Positions 12,536 through 25,450 of a stretch of 64,000 nucleotides of DNA are shown in pieces (within the stretch, counting starts at the first letter, position 1; each line of letters starts with the position of its first letter). The stretch lies in NCBI GenBank assembly GCA_916613615.1, contig OU744733.1:34449939-34513938 (forward strand), written 5' to 3'. The notes under the pieces were generated by a model that was not told the origin of the DNA, did no database searches, and was given only the letters and a program-made list of their open reading frames with translations. Position numbers and translations under genes: made by a program. This DNA comes from Steromphala cineraria. Its lineage: Eukaryota > Mollusca > Gastropoda > Trochida > Trochidae.

Positions 12536-12742
12536 GTGAGTTCTTGAAAAAAAAACATTAACAAATCTGACTTTATGTGTTACAACAGACTCAAATGATT
12601 GCCCAATCATGATTGGTGAGATTACTTACACTACACAATCTATAAATACAGTGATTGTAGAATTCATTATTGAGCATCTAATAATACAGGGCCTTCTTTC
12701 AATTCTAAGGTTGACTTCAACTTCCATTCTTTAACATTGCAC

Positions 12743-13106
12743 TTAAAGGGGCAGTAGCCCTTTTTTTTATAATTTTATATTTTAAAATTTTCACTGATAA
12801 TTGAATGTTAATGCTAAATGTATTGTTTTGATAGTGTCAAAAATTTCATTACACAAGCCAATCAACCATAGTCGGAGGACAAAGTATGAAGATTCACATA
12901 AAATCCATTGGCAGCCATTTTATGTGAACACCTATAATTCATTTTGTGTAAGAAAAAGGAATCCATTGGCTAAACTTTACGTTATATATTTGAATTATTA
13001 CTTCTCCATTTAGTTTTAATACATTTTCTTTCAATTGGAACCAATAATTTTCATTTTCCTGACATCGACTTAAATTCCCCATAAAAACGTGCTACTGCCC
13101 CTTTAA
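12743..13106 (+). mobile_element. TTAA-flanked MITE, family T1 (copy 3)
   Basis: Same family and orientation as the copy 207 bp upstream, with intact TTAA on both sides. The left end is slightly decayed (AGTAGCCCTTTTT). The 70-aa frame inside is not a gene. Confidence 0.88.
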
Positions 13107-14933
13107 GGAACTGACACATTCTTAACTTGTAACAAAATTCTCCTGGTGTGCAAGAATTTGTCTTGGGCTGTTATAATAATATTAGAAAATAGTTTTAATA
13201 TACATGCCATCAATATTTACTTGCAAATTTTATCTTTTTGAATAGGAGTCAATTTTTCGATAGATCTGAAATGCATTTATCTTATTTCAATACTCTAAAC
13301 TGCATAAAAAAGTATAAAAATTTGATTGTAAAGTTGTTGGTTTTTTTTGTGTTTTTTTTTATTGGTTCCATTGATTATACACACATATACAGTTGTCATG
13401 GTTTTACAACAAGAATAACAGAATAAGTTCATTAAAATATTGCAATATTATTGCAACACATATTCTGTATAGCAAATATTGCAATACGAAAAGAAGTACA
13501 ATACTCAGCGCTACTGGTGGCAGATTTATCCTACATAACAGAAATATTTGAATTAGTTTTTCTGCCAGAGCACTTGAAAATTGTAGGAGGCTCGACCTGT
13601 ACAGATGCATAAGATATTTCCACAAATACCCGTTACGACTAGCACTGATAACGCAGGTAACAGTATTGCAAATTGTTGAACATACAGATGTAACGGATCT
13701 AATGACAGTTTGCAATCCCAGTGGTGGTTCATATAACAGCCTGAATTCTCCAGATGTATATCTGCGTTAATCCAACGCAACACGAACATAATCCTGTGTC
13801 ATTAGCGTACATCCGTCAGTCACTTGCTTCAGCGTCTCTCTATTAATCCTTCCATCGTATTTTGCCGTATTTCGAATTTTTCAAATTCTTTGATGCTGTG
13901 AATCCAGTATCTGTCAAATCTTCTGAACATCAAAGAGATGTGCTCTTGCTTGGATTAATGAAAAGGAAGGGGCTTTAGTGAACATAAATAACCCCAATTT
14001 GAAAGTCTTAATTTCAGACTTTCTACCTTTTGGTTGAAATTGCTTTATGATAAACTTTGTATCTATGTCTTTTGGTTGAAATTGTCATTATAAACTTTGT
14101 ATCAAGATTTATGTTTTTTATTTGTTCATAGATACAAAAAATAGATAGGACTCATGTACTTATTCTTTTCACCTTATATTCAATGAAGGACACCTAACGC
14201 ATTATAATATGTCCCAGATATGACTCATAAATTTGAGCTCTGAATTCTTATTAATATTTGTTACAAAATTTGGAATTTAAAGCGACACGCAACAACGAAA
14301 GTTTTAAAAAAAATTTTTTTTGATCTATATAACTCGTTTTGTATTGGCATATCTAAAGAAATGTGTTTTTGACCAAAACATCTTTTCTGGGAAAAAGCAA
14401 TTTTGCCGTTTTTCTTTATTTGTAGAATGAAACTTCCTTCAAGACGCTGTATAAACCTCAACATATCAGGTTACTCTGTTCGGGAAATTAGCTCAGGCTA
14501 AAATCACCTTTGCAAGGTTTTGTTAATCATTGCTGCCCAAATAAAGTCCTCAGCACACAGTCTTCAATATCAGATTCCTTAATTAAACTCTTTCAGGTCA
14601 GGACTAAAAGTCAAAGATGGTGTCCAGGCCTTGCTTTCAACTAATGATAGATAATCTTCTATAACTTTCTTCCATTTTTGTGCTTTGCCCTTTGATGTAA
14701 TGCTGGCCTAGATTAGATAATGACAACATTTTGTCAGGAGGCCATTGCACTGTTGTTTGCCGAAGATCTGGAATTTTTTATGCTAATACCGGCCATGAAC
14801 AAAATACATTGAGGTACTGATTTTTTAGAATGGGATCATGTCTTTTTTTCTTATGGAAATGGATTAATGTTTTCAGATGAAACAGAGACAGAATGTTTTC
14901 TTTATTGCCCATAATATTGCCCTTTTACCAGGT

Positions 14934-15000
14934 TGTTATCTCAGTTGGTAGAGCATCTGCTCTTCACCTGGAAAACCTGGGTGTTTGTTTGACACTCAGC
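14934..15000 (+). mobile_element. tRNA-derived SINE head, degenerate
   Basis: GTTATCTCAGTTGGTAGAGC matches a polymerase III A box, and AACCTGGGTGTTTGTTTGA is a decayed B-box region about 40 nt later. The spacing is that of a tRNA, but the T arm does not pair, so I call a SINE relic rather than a tRNA gene. Body and tail are not identified. Confidence 0.5.
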
Positions 15001-15460
15001 ATAGAATTCTAAAGACAGAACAAATAACTGATGCTTGACTGTGGTGCCAGGGGTCAACATGCACAAAACAAATTTCCAATGTACACTGTATAAGGACAAT
15101 TATTATTATTATTATATTATTTTCATTATATCATGATAATAATTACTGAAATAATGTTCCGTTATGCTAGATGCTATAAGAAATATGAATATGGACCAAT
15201 TAGGGGCATTGTACTTCAGTTTAAACAAATTGCATTGCAAGATTTTTCAACTTCTTTGATAAATTGCATTACAAGATTTTTCAAATTCTTTGATGAATTG
15301 CAGATAACAAGAATGATGGATAGTGGCTGGATGGACAATGAACAGAAAACATCAAATAAATATTACTTATAGGCCAGATGAGCTTAAAGTGAAACTGATA
15401 TTGAAACCAACAACTGATTTTAGGTTTACCAAGATTACTATTTCAAAATAAATATATAAA

Positions 15461-15608
15461 AAAGCAACTTGTAAATACAGTATCTTTGTATCATGCAAAC
15501 ATTAATCTGTCCATGATGTTGTTACTAGAAATATTAAATAAGCAAATTGTAAATACAGTTTCTTGGTATCAAGTACACATTAATCTGACCGTGGTGTTGT
15601 TATAAGAA
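15461..15608. repeat. Tandem duplication, about 75 bp, two copies
   Basis: The segment containing TTGTAAATACAGTATCTT and ACATTAATCTGTCC recurs directly as TTGTAAATACAGTTTCTT and ACATTAATCTGACC. A simple local duplication. Confidence 0.7.
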
Positions 15609-17212
15609 ATAACTTCACATGAAGCGCTGAGTAAAAATGATCTTTCGGTGCGTCTTTCTAAAAATGGTAATTAGCAGCAGTCCTACAGTGAACTAATCAA
15701 GGTTGTGGTGTTGTGCGAGCAAATGAGAGAGGCCGTGCTGAGATGTGGTCGTTGAATATCACATCCTTTCCATGAAGGTCTTTGTAGTACTGTGTAAACA
15801 GCGAGATTGTATTGCAAGGAAACCATACTGTTTCAAACATAATCAGCGAGCTCGGTATTGTGTTGCGCTCTTGCAAATCAGGCGAATGAAACCGTATAGG
15901 TATCTTCTTGCTCATAGGACTGACTTTGATGTGATGGGGATCTTTTTCTGTGAAGACCTTGATGTTTTGTGGTCATGTGACTAATAATCGGGCAAACTTT
16001 CCGAACCTGCTTGAGAAATGGCGAATTCGAAAGTCGGTTTCTAGTTTTCATGCACATATTAAATGACAGAAACAAATTTTTCATTTTTGAAAACAAAATG
16101 GAAATAACAAAAATCTTGGAAGCTGAAAGTCGGTTTTCAGTTTTCGTCTTCATCTAAAAAAAAATATTTTGTGATACAAATCTGGTATTTTTATCCAAAT
16201 GGGGATAAAAAGACTCAAGTTGCATTCATTCGGCTTCACCTAAAAGATTTTTTATCAGAAAATGAGGCTTCCTCATATGAAGACATTCTAATGCCCGGGT
16301 TTCTATGTAACACGATAATGATGACAGTAAAGTCTCCAAATCACATGAAATCAGTCCTAATTATATTTGCCTTCTTTTACAACAAATATAGAAACATTAA
16401 TAACATGATGGAAACTATATCTGTTTGGTCCTCAACAATTTTCTCATTTCCATGAAATATGATTAAGTCTAATATTTGGTCTTTTTTTTCTATAGAAAGA
16501 ACATTTCAAGCTTTGACATAATTAGACCTAACTATAGAACTATCAAATCCTGATGTGAAAGAAGTTCAATTATCTGAATAAAAGATTGAATGTAAGGCAA
16601 GAAGTATTTGCTAACAACTCTAAATACCCATATTTTTTGGACAAAATGGTTTTACTGAGAAAGTCATATTTTTCTACAAATATCACTGATGATGCTATTT
16701 TGCACTGGTTGAAACATCCATTTAACACAGAAAACAAAATTATAAAAAATAAAGAAAAAGAAAAAATTTATGATTGTATAAATAATTTCCTTCCAAAAAT
16801 TTCCACATTCTTATTAGTTGTAATATCTGTATATACACCTAGAAGAAAATAATGCAACACCAACTGATTGAATTTCTGCCTATTTCCTGGAACTGATAAA
16901 AAAACCTTGGAAAATCTTGTTGTTTTATGTAAACTACCTCAAACTATATGCATACCCTTCAAATACCCGGTAAAACTGTTGTTTCACCAATGCTCTAACA
17001 TAAACTATGATACCTTTAATTGTTACACTTAACAGGTTTGACTATGAAATTTGACTATTTCATTAGGGTTCGATAAAAGACTTTTTGAAATGACGAATGC
17101 AATCTCTAAAAAGATAGTTGGTCTCCTTACCTTCAGACATGGTTTAAGAATTGCCAAACAATTCAGTAAAGGAATGGGTTCTTATAAGGGTGACTATTGA
17201 CTTCACGGGATT

Positions 17213-18036
17213 ATTGCGATAGCAATAGTCTATTGTTAGTAACCATTGCAATAGCAATAGTCTATTGTTAGTAACCATTGCAATAGCAATAGTCTATTGT
17301 TAGTAACCATTGCAATAGCAATAGTCTATTGTTAGTAACCATTGCAATAGCAATAGTCTATTGTTAGTAACCATTGCAATAGCAATAGTATATTGTTAGT
17401 AACCATTGCAATAGCAATAGTCTATTGTTAGTAACCATTGCAATAGCAATAGTCTATTGTTAGTAACCACTGCAAAAGCAAAAGTCTATTGTTAGTAACC
17501 ATTGCAATAGCAATAGTCTATTGTTAGTAAGTAATTTATTTCGTATAAATGGCCATGAGGCCAACAGTACAACATGTGTAAAATACAAGATGGATAAAGT
17601 AACCATTGCAATAGCAAAAGTCTATTGTGAGTAACTATTGCAATAGCAATAGTCTATTGTTAGTAACCATTGCAATAGCAATAGTCTATTGTTAGTAACC
17701 ATTGCAATAGCAAACTAGTCTATTGTTAGTAACCATCGCAATAGCAATAGTCTATTGTTAGTAACCATTGCAATAGCGAAAGTCTATTGTTAGTAACCAT
17801 TGCAATAGCAATAGTCTATTGTTAGTAACCATTGCAATAGCAATAGTCTATTGTTAGTTACCATTGCAATAGCAATAGTCTATTGTTAATAACCATTGCA
17901 ATAGCAAACTAGTCAATTGTTAGTAACCATTGCAATAGCGAAAGTCTATTGTTAGTAACCATTGCAATAGCAAACTAGTCAATTGTTAGTAACCATTGCA
18001 ATAGCGAAAGTCTATTGCAGGATACTATTGCAATAG
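17213..18036. repeat. 32-bp minisatellite, about 25 copies
   Basis: Unit AGTCTATTGTTAGTAACC followed by ATTGCAATAGCAAT. The parts CAATAG and CTATTG are complementary, so each unit can fold. Variants (GCGAAAGT, GCAAACTAGTCAATTG) cluster at the right end. A 70-bp foreign segment interrupts the array at 17531-17600. It lies about 500 bp from the exon at 18539-18628, inside the intron on its 3' side. Confidence 0.92.
17531..17600 (-). mobile_element. Short retroposon 3' tail inserted in the 32-bp array
   Basis: Read on the minus strand it gives GGCCTCATGGCCATTTATAC, then GAAATAAATTAC, typical of the 3' tail of non-LTR elements or their SINEs. Short AGTAA repeats flank it, so a target-site duplication is possible. 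Only the tail is present. Confidence 0.5.
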
Positions 18037-18324
18037 TTTATCAATAATGGAAAGGCAGAGTTTGCTGCTTTGTTTGTGATTACTTCAATCTCAAACTGAA
18101 GTCGTCATTTTAAATTGACAAAAAAAAGGTAATCTTTTGTATCTTCCGGTTGCTACTAACAGCTCTCAGCGATCTGTTTAAAATATATCATTACACCTCT
18201 AGTTCTTATCTATAGAACATCATGCTTTAATTATTATCACAACCATCAATGAAAATAGTGTTGGAATACTTTTTTCCTTGTGTATGTGACAGGGTTAGGG
18301 CAAAAGCCTTTCTACTGGCTTTGA

Positions 18325-18410
18325 CTCCCGGGATATCTCTTCAGCCAAACAGGTAGAGTATCTGACTCTCAACCAGGAGGTCCTGGGTTCAAATTCCGCT
18401 GGACGTGAAA
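18325..18410 (+). mobile_element. tRNA-derived SINE head, family S1
   Basis: GGGATATCTCTTCAGCCAAA, then CAGGTAGAGTATCTGACTCT, then CAACCAGGAGGTCCTGGGTT, then CAAATTCC: A-box and B-box-like elements with tRNA spacing. Related heads occur on the minus strand near 50.3 and 50.7 kb. It sits about 130 bp from a PTPRN-like exon. The overlapping 67-aa minus frame is a shadow. Confidence 0.65.
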
Positions 18411-18538
18411 TATATTGGATTTTCGCTCCTGATACATTTTTTACACTCACACAGAAAAATATTGTGTCCCATGTCTTCGTCAAACAATAGAAGGACAAAC
18501 GTTCACAATAAATATGAAAATGAGAATAAAATACTTAC

Positions 18539-18628
18539 GCAATAGTATTCTCATTCACGACTGATGCATTGAGACCGATTGCTTTCGTCAGATTCCTGAC
18601 AAAGGCTACAGCTTGGCTGTCTGAGATT
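18539..18628 (-). CDS. PTPRN: PTPRN-like exon, mature-ectodomain segment
   Basis: Acceptor TCTGTTCACAG ends at 18629; the donor GTAAGT starts at 18538. It is 90 nt: one base completes Ser, then ISDSQAVAFVRNLTKAIGLN, then ASVVNENTI, and GC carries over to the next exon. It matches in length and hydrophobic pattern the first helix and following strand of the IA-2 mature ectodomain (LAAGVKLLEILAEHVHM region). NLT and NAS are two possible N-glycosylation sites. The next exon is not found in the 18.5 kb to the left, so a long intron probably follows. Confidence 0.7.
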
Positions 18629-18870
18629 CTGTGAACAGAAAGATAAATTGGTTAATGATCATCTAAAACATACAACCAAAAAGTTAAGGATTACCCCATA
18701 TTCAAACATCATATGAATAATTTCATACACCTTTGAACATTTCAAGATTCAAAATTGGAAGTTATTTTGTTGAGTATATATCATTTGACTAATAACAAAC
18801 TTTTAGACTTGTTATTATCAACTCAACCTCACAATACAATGATCAAACAAAATATGGATCATATAAAACT

Positions 18871-19084
18871 AGAGCCATTGGCTCTGTAGCTTACCAGGCT
18901 TCTTATCAAGTTTGCTTTAGGGTGTGGCAAATGTGGTTCCCTCCTTTGTTAGGACCACAGGGTCACCAAATGTACAATTTAGAATCATCATTACCAGTAC
19001 CTAACAAAGGAATCTGTACACAGGGTTTCAGCTTTCTGGGCCTTATGCATACCCATTTAGCCTTTAGGGCCAGATAAGCTAAAA
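18871..19084 (+). mobile_element. Pearl-type element, family P1, single-core remnant
   Basis: Has the family 5' hairpin (GAGCCATTGGCTC), a changed inverted repeat (TAGCTTACCAGGC), one decayed core unit (GGACCACAGGGTCACCAAA) and the 3' end (GCCTTTAGGGCCAGATAAGC). The ACGG tract is missing. An internally deleted, old copy. Confidence 0.75.
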
Positions 19085-20439
19085 TCTAATAAGCACTTTG
19101 AAAATTTTTGACTATCCCTAAGATTTCTCTGTGTACGTACATATTACTTCCTGTACAATATTTATATGAACAAAACTGGTATAAATTGTGAAAATTAAAT
19201 CAAATTATTGAAATTCCAGATACACTTATTATGGTCAACTTAGACAAAAATTAACTCTTTAACCCCTTACTCCTGATTCAGGCTCAAAAACGTATTTGTT
19301 ACTGATTTCTAAAGGGCGAATGGGTTAATTTGTCATGGAAATGTTTGTTTGATGGAATATCAGTTGAAATATGATATACTTCACTCAAAGCTGATGATTA
19401 ATAACCAAAGGGTATAAACATCTTTTAGAAACTCTCTTCTCTGATCTTTATATTTCCTATGATATTAGTTAACATGCGAAAAGTGATGCCACAAGCTCGA
19501 GGCAATCAGGTATTTCAGGATTACACCTACACATTTTGATACGGAAACCATGACATCCATTGCAGTAAATAACACAGGATATTTAAAAAAAAAAAAAAAA
19601 TTAGTTTTCCTTATTTCCAAAATGTAACTAATATTTATTCCAGAATCAATATCTAGTTTTTATTCAAGAGAGTGTGTTATATCTCATATATCATTTTTTA
19701 TCTTACTGCATATATAACATATTTTGATATAAACATACAGTATGTAATATTACCATTTCTGCGACATGTTTCTTTCCAATTTAAAGAGATATGTTCGTAT
19801 AAAATTTTATAAGACTGAACCCATTTTGTTTTCATAAGACTTTTCAAAGAAACAAATATCTGACAGTCTAAAAGTTTACTCTATTACACCAAATTCATGT
19901 TAAATTTTATATGAAAAATTATTTTAAAACTTGTGCAGTGGCTTTTAACCCACTTGAAATTTAAAAAAAAACTAAGATGAAATAATTACAGTCATCTGTC
20001 ATAAAAAAAAATTCATTCATTAATCAAAACTATAAATTTTGTACATGGACAATGTCATATTAATTGTCATTATAAGTAGAGTCATTACATGAATACTGTT
20101 ATATCAACTCAGGCGGGTTTTGATGTATTATATCTTACATCGGTGGAGGAATTATTTAGACAATAACTAACAAGTGACAGGGAATGACAGATTATCGTTC
20201 CTGAGTTATATCCATTTCGTACTTCTCGAACATTGACTCTAAAAAAAACTCCCAAAGGACTTACAGTAAAAATACTCCCTGCTACCCTGTGTCCATCTTC
20301 CCATATTGGGTAATATAGCAGCATTCAGTTCAAATATCTTGTCAAATACATTTTAAAAATAATATTTAGTTTCATTTATATACTCTTAGCTTGAGAATTA
20401 CATGTATAACTATTATTATGGAAATGAAACCTATTATTT
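19085..20439. other. Intronic stretch, nothing recognised
   Basis: AT-rich intron of the PTPRN-like gene. An A-run lies at 19586-19600. The minus frame at 20109-20324 has no motif. Confidence 0.5.
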
Positions 20440-20750
20440 TGTGGGGTTTTTTAATGTCATATTTTCTATTTTTCACAGCAATGCTAATTAATGTATTATT
20501 TTGATATGGTAAAAAATCTTATTACACACAAAAATCATCCATAGTCAGAGAACAAATTATACAGATTCCCATAAAGTCCATTGGCTGCAATTTGTGTGTG
20601 AAAACCTTTAATTCATTTTAGTAAGAGAAAGAAATCGTATGGCTGAACTTTACGTTATATATTTGATTTAATACTATTTATTAACCATTTATTTTAATTT
20701 TCCTGATATAACCTTATATTCCCTCTAAAAGCATACTACTGCCCCTTTAA
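20440..20750 (+). mobile_element. TTAA-flanked MITE, family T1, 5'-decayed (copy 4)
   Basis: The right end (ATACTACTGCCCCT-TTAA at 20747-20750) and body landmarks (ATAGTCAGAGAACAAATTAT) are present, but the left inverted repeat is lost or unrecognisable, so the left coordinate is approximate. Confidence 0.75.
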
Positions 20751-21333
20751 AGACAAAAATGTTACCTTATGTATTTGTCATGCATGACTAGAATCTATTT
20801 AAAAAGAGTCTTAACACTTTTATATCCTATTTATTTCAATGAACACCACCCATGCATACATCAATTTCCCTTTATTAAATCAAATACACTGTAACAACAA
20901 ATTATGCTACAAAAGAACAAAAATAGTTCCTTTTAACTAACATAAATGATAAGCAAAATTAATTAATAAACACAAATTTAGTCTTACAATTTGTGCTTAA
21001 CTTTTTTTTTAAAGCGTAATTTTCAATCTAACTATCGAAGCATAAACTGACAGAACGACCCTTGCACCACGACACTTGTCCTTTGATAAATGTACGCGTG
21101 TTAGATGAAATAGCTATATTGTGAAGGGAAGATTCTGACCATGGGCGGAAACACGGAAGCGAAATTGATACCCATATTCAATCTGTCTCTCTTCAGATCT
21201 TGTTTCATACGGCCATTATCAGACTAGTAGAGATTGACAAGAGAGAGCAAGCATTCACTGTCAATCTTGATACCAAGATGGTGCTTTGGAACAAATTGAT
21301 ATATAAATCAATATTTCATTTTGTCAGGGTAGG
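20751..21333. other. Intronic stretch with a GC-balanced patch
   Basis: 21040-21320 is noticeably less AT-rich than its flanks (CATGGGCGGAAACACGGAAG) but has no frame or splice signals. It could be regulatory. Confidence 0.4.
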
Positions 21334-21716
21334 AGAGCAGGAAAATGGTAGCTTTGTTGAGAGGTATTCAAGAAGTTAAAATTACGAAGATGTAAAAATA
21401 TGTTTAAAAATATATCTTTACATATCATGAAATAAAAGTTGTTAAATTGAAACAGAGATTGTATCAACATTCCATAACTTGATCTGCCTCTGTGGGGAGA
21501 GAATGGGGTTCAAAGGATTTGAGAGAGCAGGAAAATGTTAGCTTTGGTCAGAGGTATTTAAGAAATTAAAATTACGAAGATGTAAAAATATGTTTAAAAA
21601 TATATCTTTACATATCATGAAATAAAAGTTGTTAAATTTTAAGAGAGATTGTATCAATATTCCATAACTTGATCTGCCTCTGTGGGGAGAGAATGGGGTT
21701 CAAGGGATTTGAGACA
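21334..21716. repeat. Direct duplication, about 188-bp unit, two copies
   Basis: GAGAGCAGGAAAATGGTAGC at 21334 recurs at 21522; each copy ends near CTGTGGGGAGAGAATGGGG. A third, partial copy of the tail lies at 31984-32030, so this is a dispersed repeat that has also duplicated in tandem. Confidence 0.85.
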
Positions 21717-23310
21717 AACAGTATCTGAAACTTGCCTCTTCCATTAATCTAGTCTTTCACAGTCTGTTTAACAATAAGCATTTTAAAATATCTTTTTATT
21801 TGTCTATATAGGCAAAGCAAGTTGGACCAAATATACTCAAGTAGTTGTTGGTTATCCTCTTATTATGTACCCAGTTACAATACATCTCTGTAACAAAAAT
21901 GATGTTAGACTAATATTCCAAGAACAATATTTTGTAAAATTTTAATATAAATACCACTTTCTTTTAATCTACATAATTACATATATAACACAACAAGTTT
22001 GATTTCTGACTCTTAAAGGAGCAGTGCTATTTTTGGAAGGCAAAAAGTTTGATCTTACAAAAACGTAATAAATGTTGCAACAATTGTTTTCATCAAAGGA
22101 TGCAGTTCTAAGATAAAAATATATATAACATTTACATGAAACCATTTGCATTTCTTTCTGATTAAAAGGTGTTTACACAAAATAACTGCAAGTGTTTTCG
22201 CATAATGTTGAGAATTTTCTCTTTCTTTCTGTGCTTTATCAAGTTGAAAAATATAATATCTGACCCTTTGATAACATATTTGAAGTAAACTGATATTATT
22301 AATTAAAAACTTTTGAAAAAACATCATCCCAGCCCTTTCAGTCTGCAGTAAACAGAAGCATAATAATCCACTTCATTGCACTGCCATTTTCATAATTTGA
22401 AGTCAAAGTTTTTGTCATGAATAGCAAGTTCCTATAAATTAGATACAGATTCAAAGATTGTTTATTTTGCAGGACTCTATATGTTCTTTCAAAGATACTC
22501 AAAAAAGATATTCTTATCCATTAAATTTAAAAATCCTTATTCAGTAATTCAGCCACACAGTAAGTGAATACTCAAAGTAAAACATTTCCAAAAGTTTCAA
22601 CCAAATCTATTCAAAACATTTTCATAAAGTTTGATTTTGAAATTTTAAAGCACAAATCCTATGTATCTGTCCAAACAGATCTATAAATCTCTACTGAAGC
22701 AAAAGTTAATGCATATCTCAATAAAGTTGAAAAAGAATTTTGATAATCTCAAATTTGACAATTAAAAAGTGAAAAATCTTAAATTTTAAAAATCCAAAAT
22801 ATTAAAGTTTAAATATCCAGAATTACAATTTTTTAAATTAAAATTTTGAAATTTGGAATAAAAAAACAAACTATCTTTAAAACGAGTTGAAACACTAAAG
22901 AGTCAAGTTTACAAAAAGGTTCATCAAACGTGGGTCAATGTATGATTTAACTCTGTTATCTCCAGAGCAATGACCTTTGCTTTGAATTACAGCGGGTGAC
23001 CACTGAGGGTAAACTTCCTTTTGATCATCTTGCAACTCAGTTTGATCATATGTGCTTGATGAGGTGGATGATAAAGAAAAACATGTCATTAATCTTCTGC
23101 ATTGTTGACCATTACTTTACTTTCTTCATCTTTCATTTATCAAATTGTGATTGAGTCTTTTATGTCCTAATCAGGGTCTGATTATAATCAAATCAATTTC
23201 AAGGTGATCACTTTTATGTCTTAAAGGGACAGTCGTATTGGGGTATTTTTTGTTAGTTGATGTTATTCTTCTATTCTGGTCATACTTCTTCTCACAATAC
23301 GTTCTTTTTC
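21717..23310. other. Intronic stretch, nothing recognised
   Basis: AT-rich. A lone MITE-like left end (TTAAAGGAGCAGTGC, 22013) has no partner. The block 22560-22900 is nearly all A and T. No exon evidence. Confidence 0.45.
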
Positions 23311-23505
23311 TTAAAGGATCAGTAACATGTTGTCTTTTTTAAATTTCCCTAACTTTTCCCAGTTTAGAAACAAAACTGATATTTTTCTCCTCTACTTAAA
23401 ACAATAGTAGACTTAATTGTTCTTTAAGGACTGCATGTAGCATGTTTTTTAAACAAATTTCTTTAAATTTTTCCAGATAAGATTCAAAACTGATATTTTT
23501 CTCAA
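23311..23505. repeat. Direct duplication, about 85 bp, two copies
   Basis: The segment TTTCCCTAACTTTTCCCAG, then AAACAAAACTGATATTTTTCTC, near 23343-23390, recurs with changes at 23455-23505. It adjoins the 30-bp array. Confidence 0.6.
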
Positions 23506-23511
23506 TGTTTT

Positions 23512-23657
23512 ACCACTCAGGATAAAACAAAACAAATATTTCCCATTCAGGATAAAACAAAACAAATATTTCCTATTCAGGATAAAACAAAACAAATATT
23601 GACTATTCAGGATAAAACAAAACAAATATTTCCCATTCAGGATAAAACAAAACAAAA
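23512..23657. repeat. 30-bp minisatellite, five copies
   Basis: CATTCAGGATAAAACAAAAC plus AAATATTTCC repeated five times with few changes. It yields the repetitive FCFILNGKYL-type peptide on the minus strand, a translation artefact. Confidence 0.9.
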
Positions 23658-24157
23658 GTATTTCTGCGCATTTCCGAGTAGTGTTTATGAAAGGAAGTAT
23701 GTTCCCCCTCATGAGAAAACGAAGCAAGTTTCGTATTTCTTCTAAGTTTGAACTACTCTGGGAGATTTTCTCGTCAAATTTTGACGTGGAAGGTAATCTG
23801 GTGAACGGACGTCCTTCTCCTGCTAATCTTTCCCATTTCCGAGGAAACAACAGAAATGATAATACGCTTTCATGCTCCATTGCTGATGACCAATCAAATT
23901 TTCTCTTTGTTTTTGACAAATTAATTCTTGGTGTTATCTTTCAATCAATATGTTTTCATTATTTATGTTTTGCTAGCTTTCATTTATGGTTCTTTATACC
24001 TAATGTATATTTTGTGTAATACAATGCTCTCTGACCGAATGACACGACATCATAAAGACAACATAATTGTTAAGCATTATGTCACAATGTCAATGGGGCA
24101 GTCACAATGGTCATGTCTTTTAGTTTTGACGAAGTATGAGAGTAAAAAATAAAAAAT
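23658..24157. other. Intronic patch with open plus-strand frame, not called as a gene
   Basis: 23681-24019 is open for 112 codons and its first 220 bp are more GC-balanced than the surroundings. The peptide resembles nothing I recognise and there is no splice pattern. It could be conserved non-coding DNA. Confidence 0.35.
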
Positions 24158-25450
24158 AGATCCATGGGCTCTGTAGCTCATCAGGCTTTACATTTGATTT
24201 CACTATAGGGTGTGGCCAATGTGGTGCCCCCTTAGTAGGGGCCATGGGGCCACCAAAGCTACAATTTATAACCAGATAAGGAGTTTGTACACAGCTTTCT
24301 AGGCCTTCTGCTTGTGGAGAAGAAGATGAAAATAGGTTTTTAGGGCATGGTCCCTTAGATTCTTAGAAATATTGGGGTCACAGGGTCACCAAAGTTACAA
24401 ATCAGAATCCCCACATGCCAAGGTACCTGCACTCAAAAATATCAGCTCTCTAGATCAGTCATTGGTTCTGGAGAAGAAGACGAACATAAGTTTTAAGGGT
24501 GTGGCCCCTGTGGCCCTTAATTGGGGTCACAGGGTCACCAAAGTTACAAATCAGAATCCCCACATGCCAAGGTACCTGCACACAAAATATCAGCTCTCTC
24601 GAGTCATTAGTTCTAGAGAAGAAGACGAACATAAGTTTTAAGGGTGTGGCCCCTGTGGCCCTTAATTGGGGTCACAGGGTCACCAAAGTTACAAATCAGA
24701 ATCCCCACATGCCAAGGTACCTGCACACAAAATATCAGCTCTCTCGAGTCATTGGTTCTAGAGAAGAAGACAAACATAGGTTTTAAGGGCGTGGCCCCTG
24801 TGGCCCTTAATTGGGGTCACAGGGTCACAAAAGTTACAAATTAGAATCCCCATATGCCAAGGTGCCTGTACATAAAATTTCAGCTCTCCTGGGCTTTTGC
24901 TTCTTGAGAAGAAGATGAAAATAAGTTTTAAGGGCGTGGCCCCTGTGACCCTAAATTGGGGTCACAGGGTCACCAAAGTTACAAACAGAATCCCAACATG
25001 CCAAGGTACCTGCACACGAAATATCAGCTCTCTAGAGTCATTAGTTCTAGAGAAGAAGACAAACATAGGATTTAAGGGGGTGGCCCCTGTGGCCCTTAAT
25101 TGGGGTCTCAGGGTCACAGGGTCACAAAAGTTATAAATTAGAATCCCCATATGCCAAGGTGCCTGTACATAAAATTTCAGCTCTCCTGGGCTTTTGCTTC
25201 TTGAGAAGAAGATGAAAATAAGTTTTAAGGGCGTGGCCCCTGTGACCCTAAATTGGGGTCACAGGGTCACCAAAGATACAAATCAGAATCCCAACATGCC
25301 AAGGTACCTGTACACACAATTTCAGCTCTCTAGTGTATATGGTTTATGAGGAGAAATCGAAAGTGTCAAAAGTTTACGGACGACTGACGGACGCCGGATG
25401 ACGGGCCATGCCATAAGCCCATCTGGCCTTTAAGGCCTGATGAGCTAAAA
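24158..25450 (+). mobile_element. Pearl-type element, family P1, about 7 core repeats
   Basis: 5' end GATCCATGGGCTC (hairpin) then TAGCTCATCAGGC (24174-24186). Core units of about 145 bp (landmarks GTGGCCCCTGTGGCCCTTAA, CATGCCAAGGTACCTGCACA) to about 25330. A short ACGGACG tract (25376-25398), 3' hairpin GGCCTTTAAGGCC (25425-25437) and terminal GCCTGATGAGCTA (25435-25447). The internal 13-bp repeats are perfect inverted copies. Frames of 60-95 aa within the core are repeat artefacts. Confidence 0.88.

Larger units (their letters stand above)
13107..17209. other. Spacer with scattered small repeats, no gene supported
   Basis: Contains a SINE head remnant (14934-15000) and a 75-bp tandem duplication (15461-15608), listed separately. 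Frames at 13404-13789, 15697-15984, 16171-16455 and 16586-16852 show no recognisable domain or consistent splice sites. The tract 15640-15990 is more GC-balanced than its surroundings; its role is unknown. Confidence 0.45.

Noticed and set aside
13404..13789. Overlapping minus-strand frames with hydrophobic stretches
   Set aside because: Two frames overlap in different phases, neither resembles a membrane protein family, and no gene context is visible.
23681..24019. A 112-codon plus-strand gene
   Set aside because: No recognised domain, no splice or promoter context, and the C-terminal half is AT-driven Phe/Leu-rich sequence.
24372..25136. Several overlapping 60-95-codon plus-strand frames repeating GHRVTKVTN
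   Set aside because: Translation of the pearl P1 core units.
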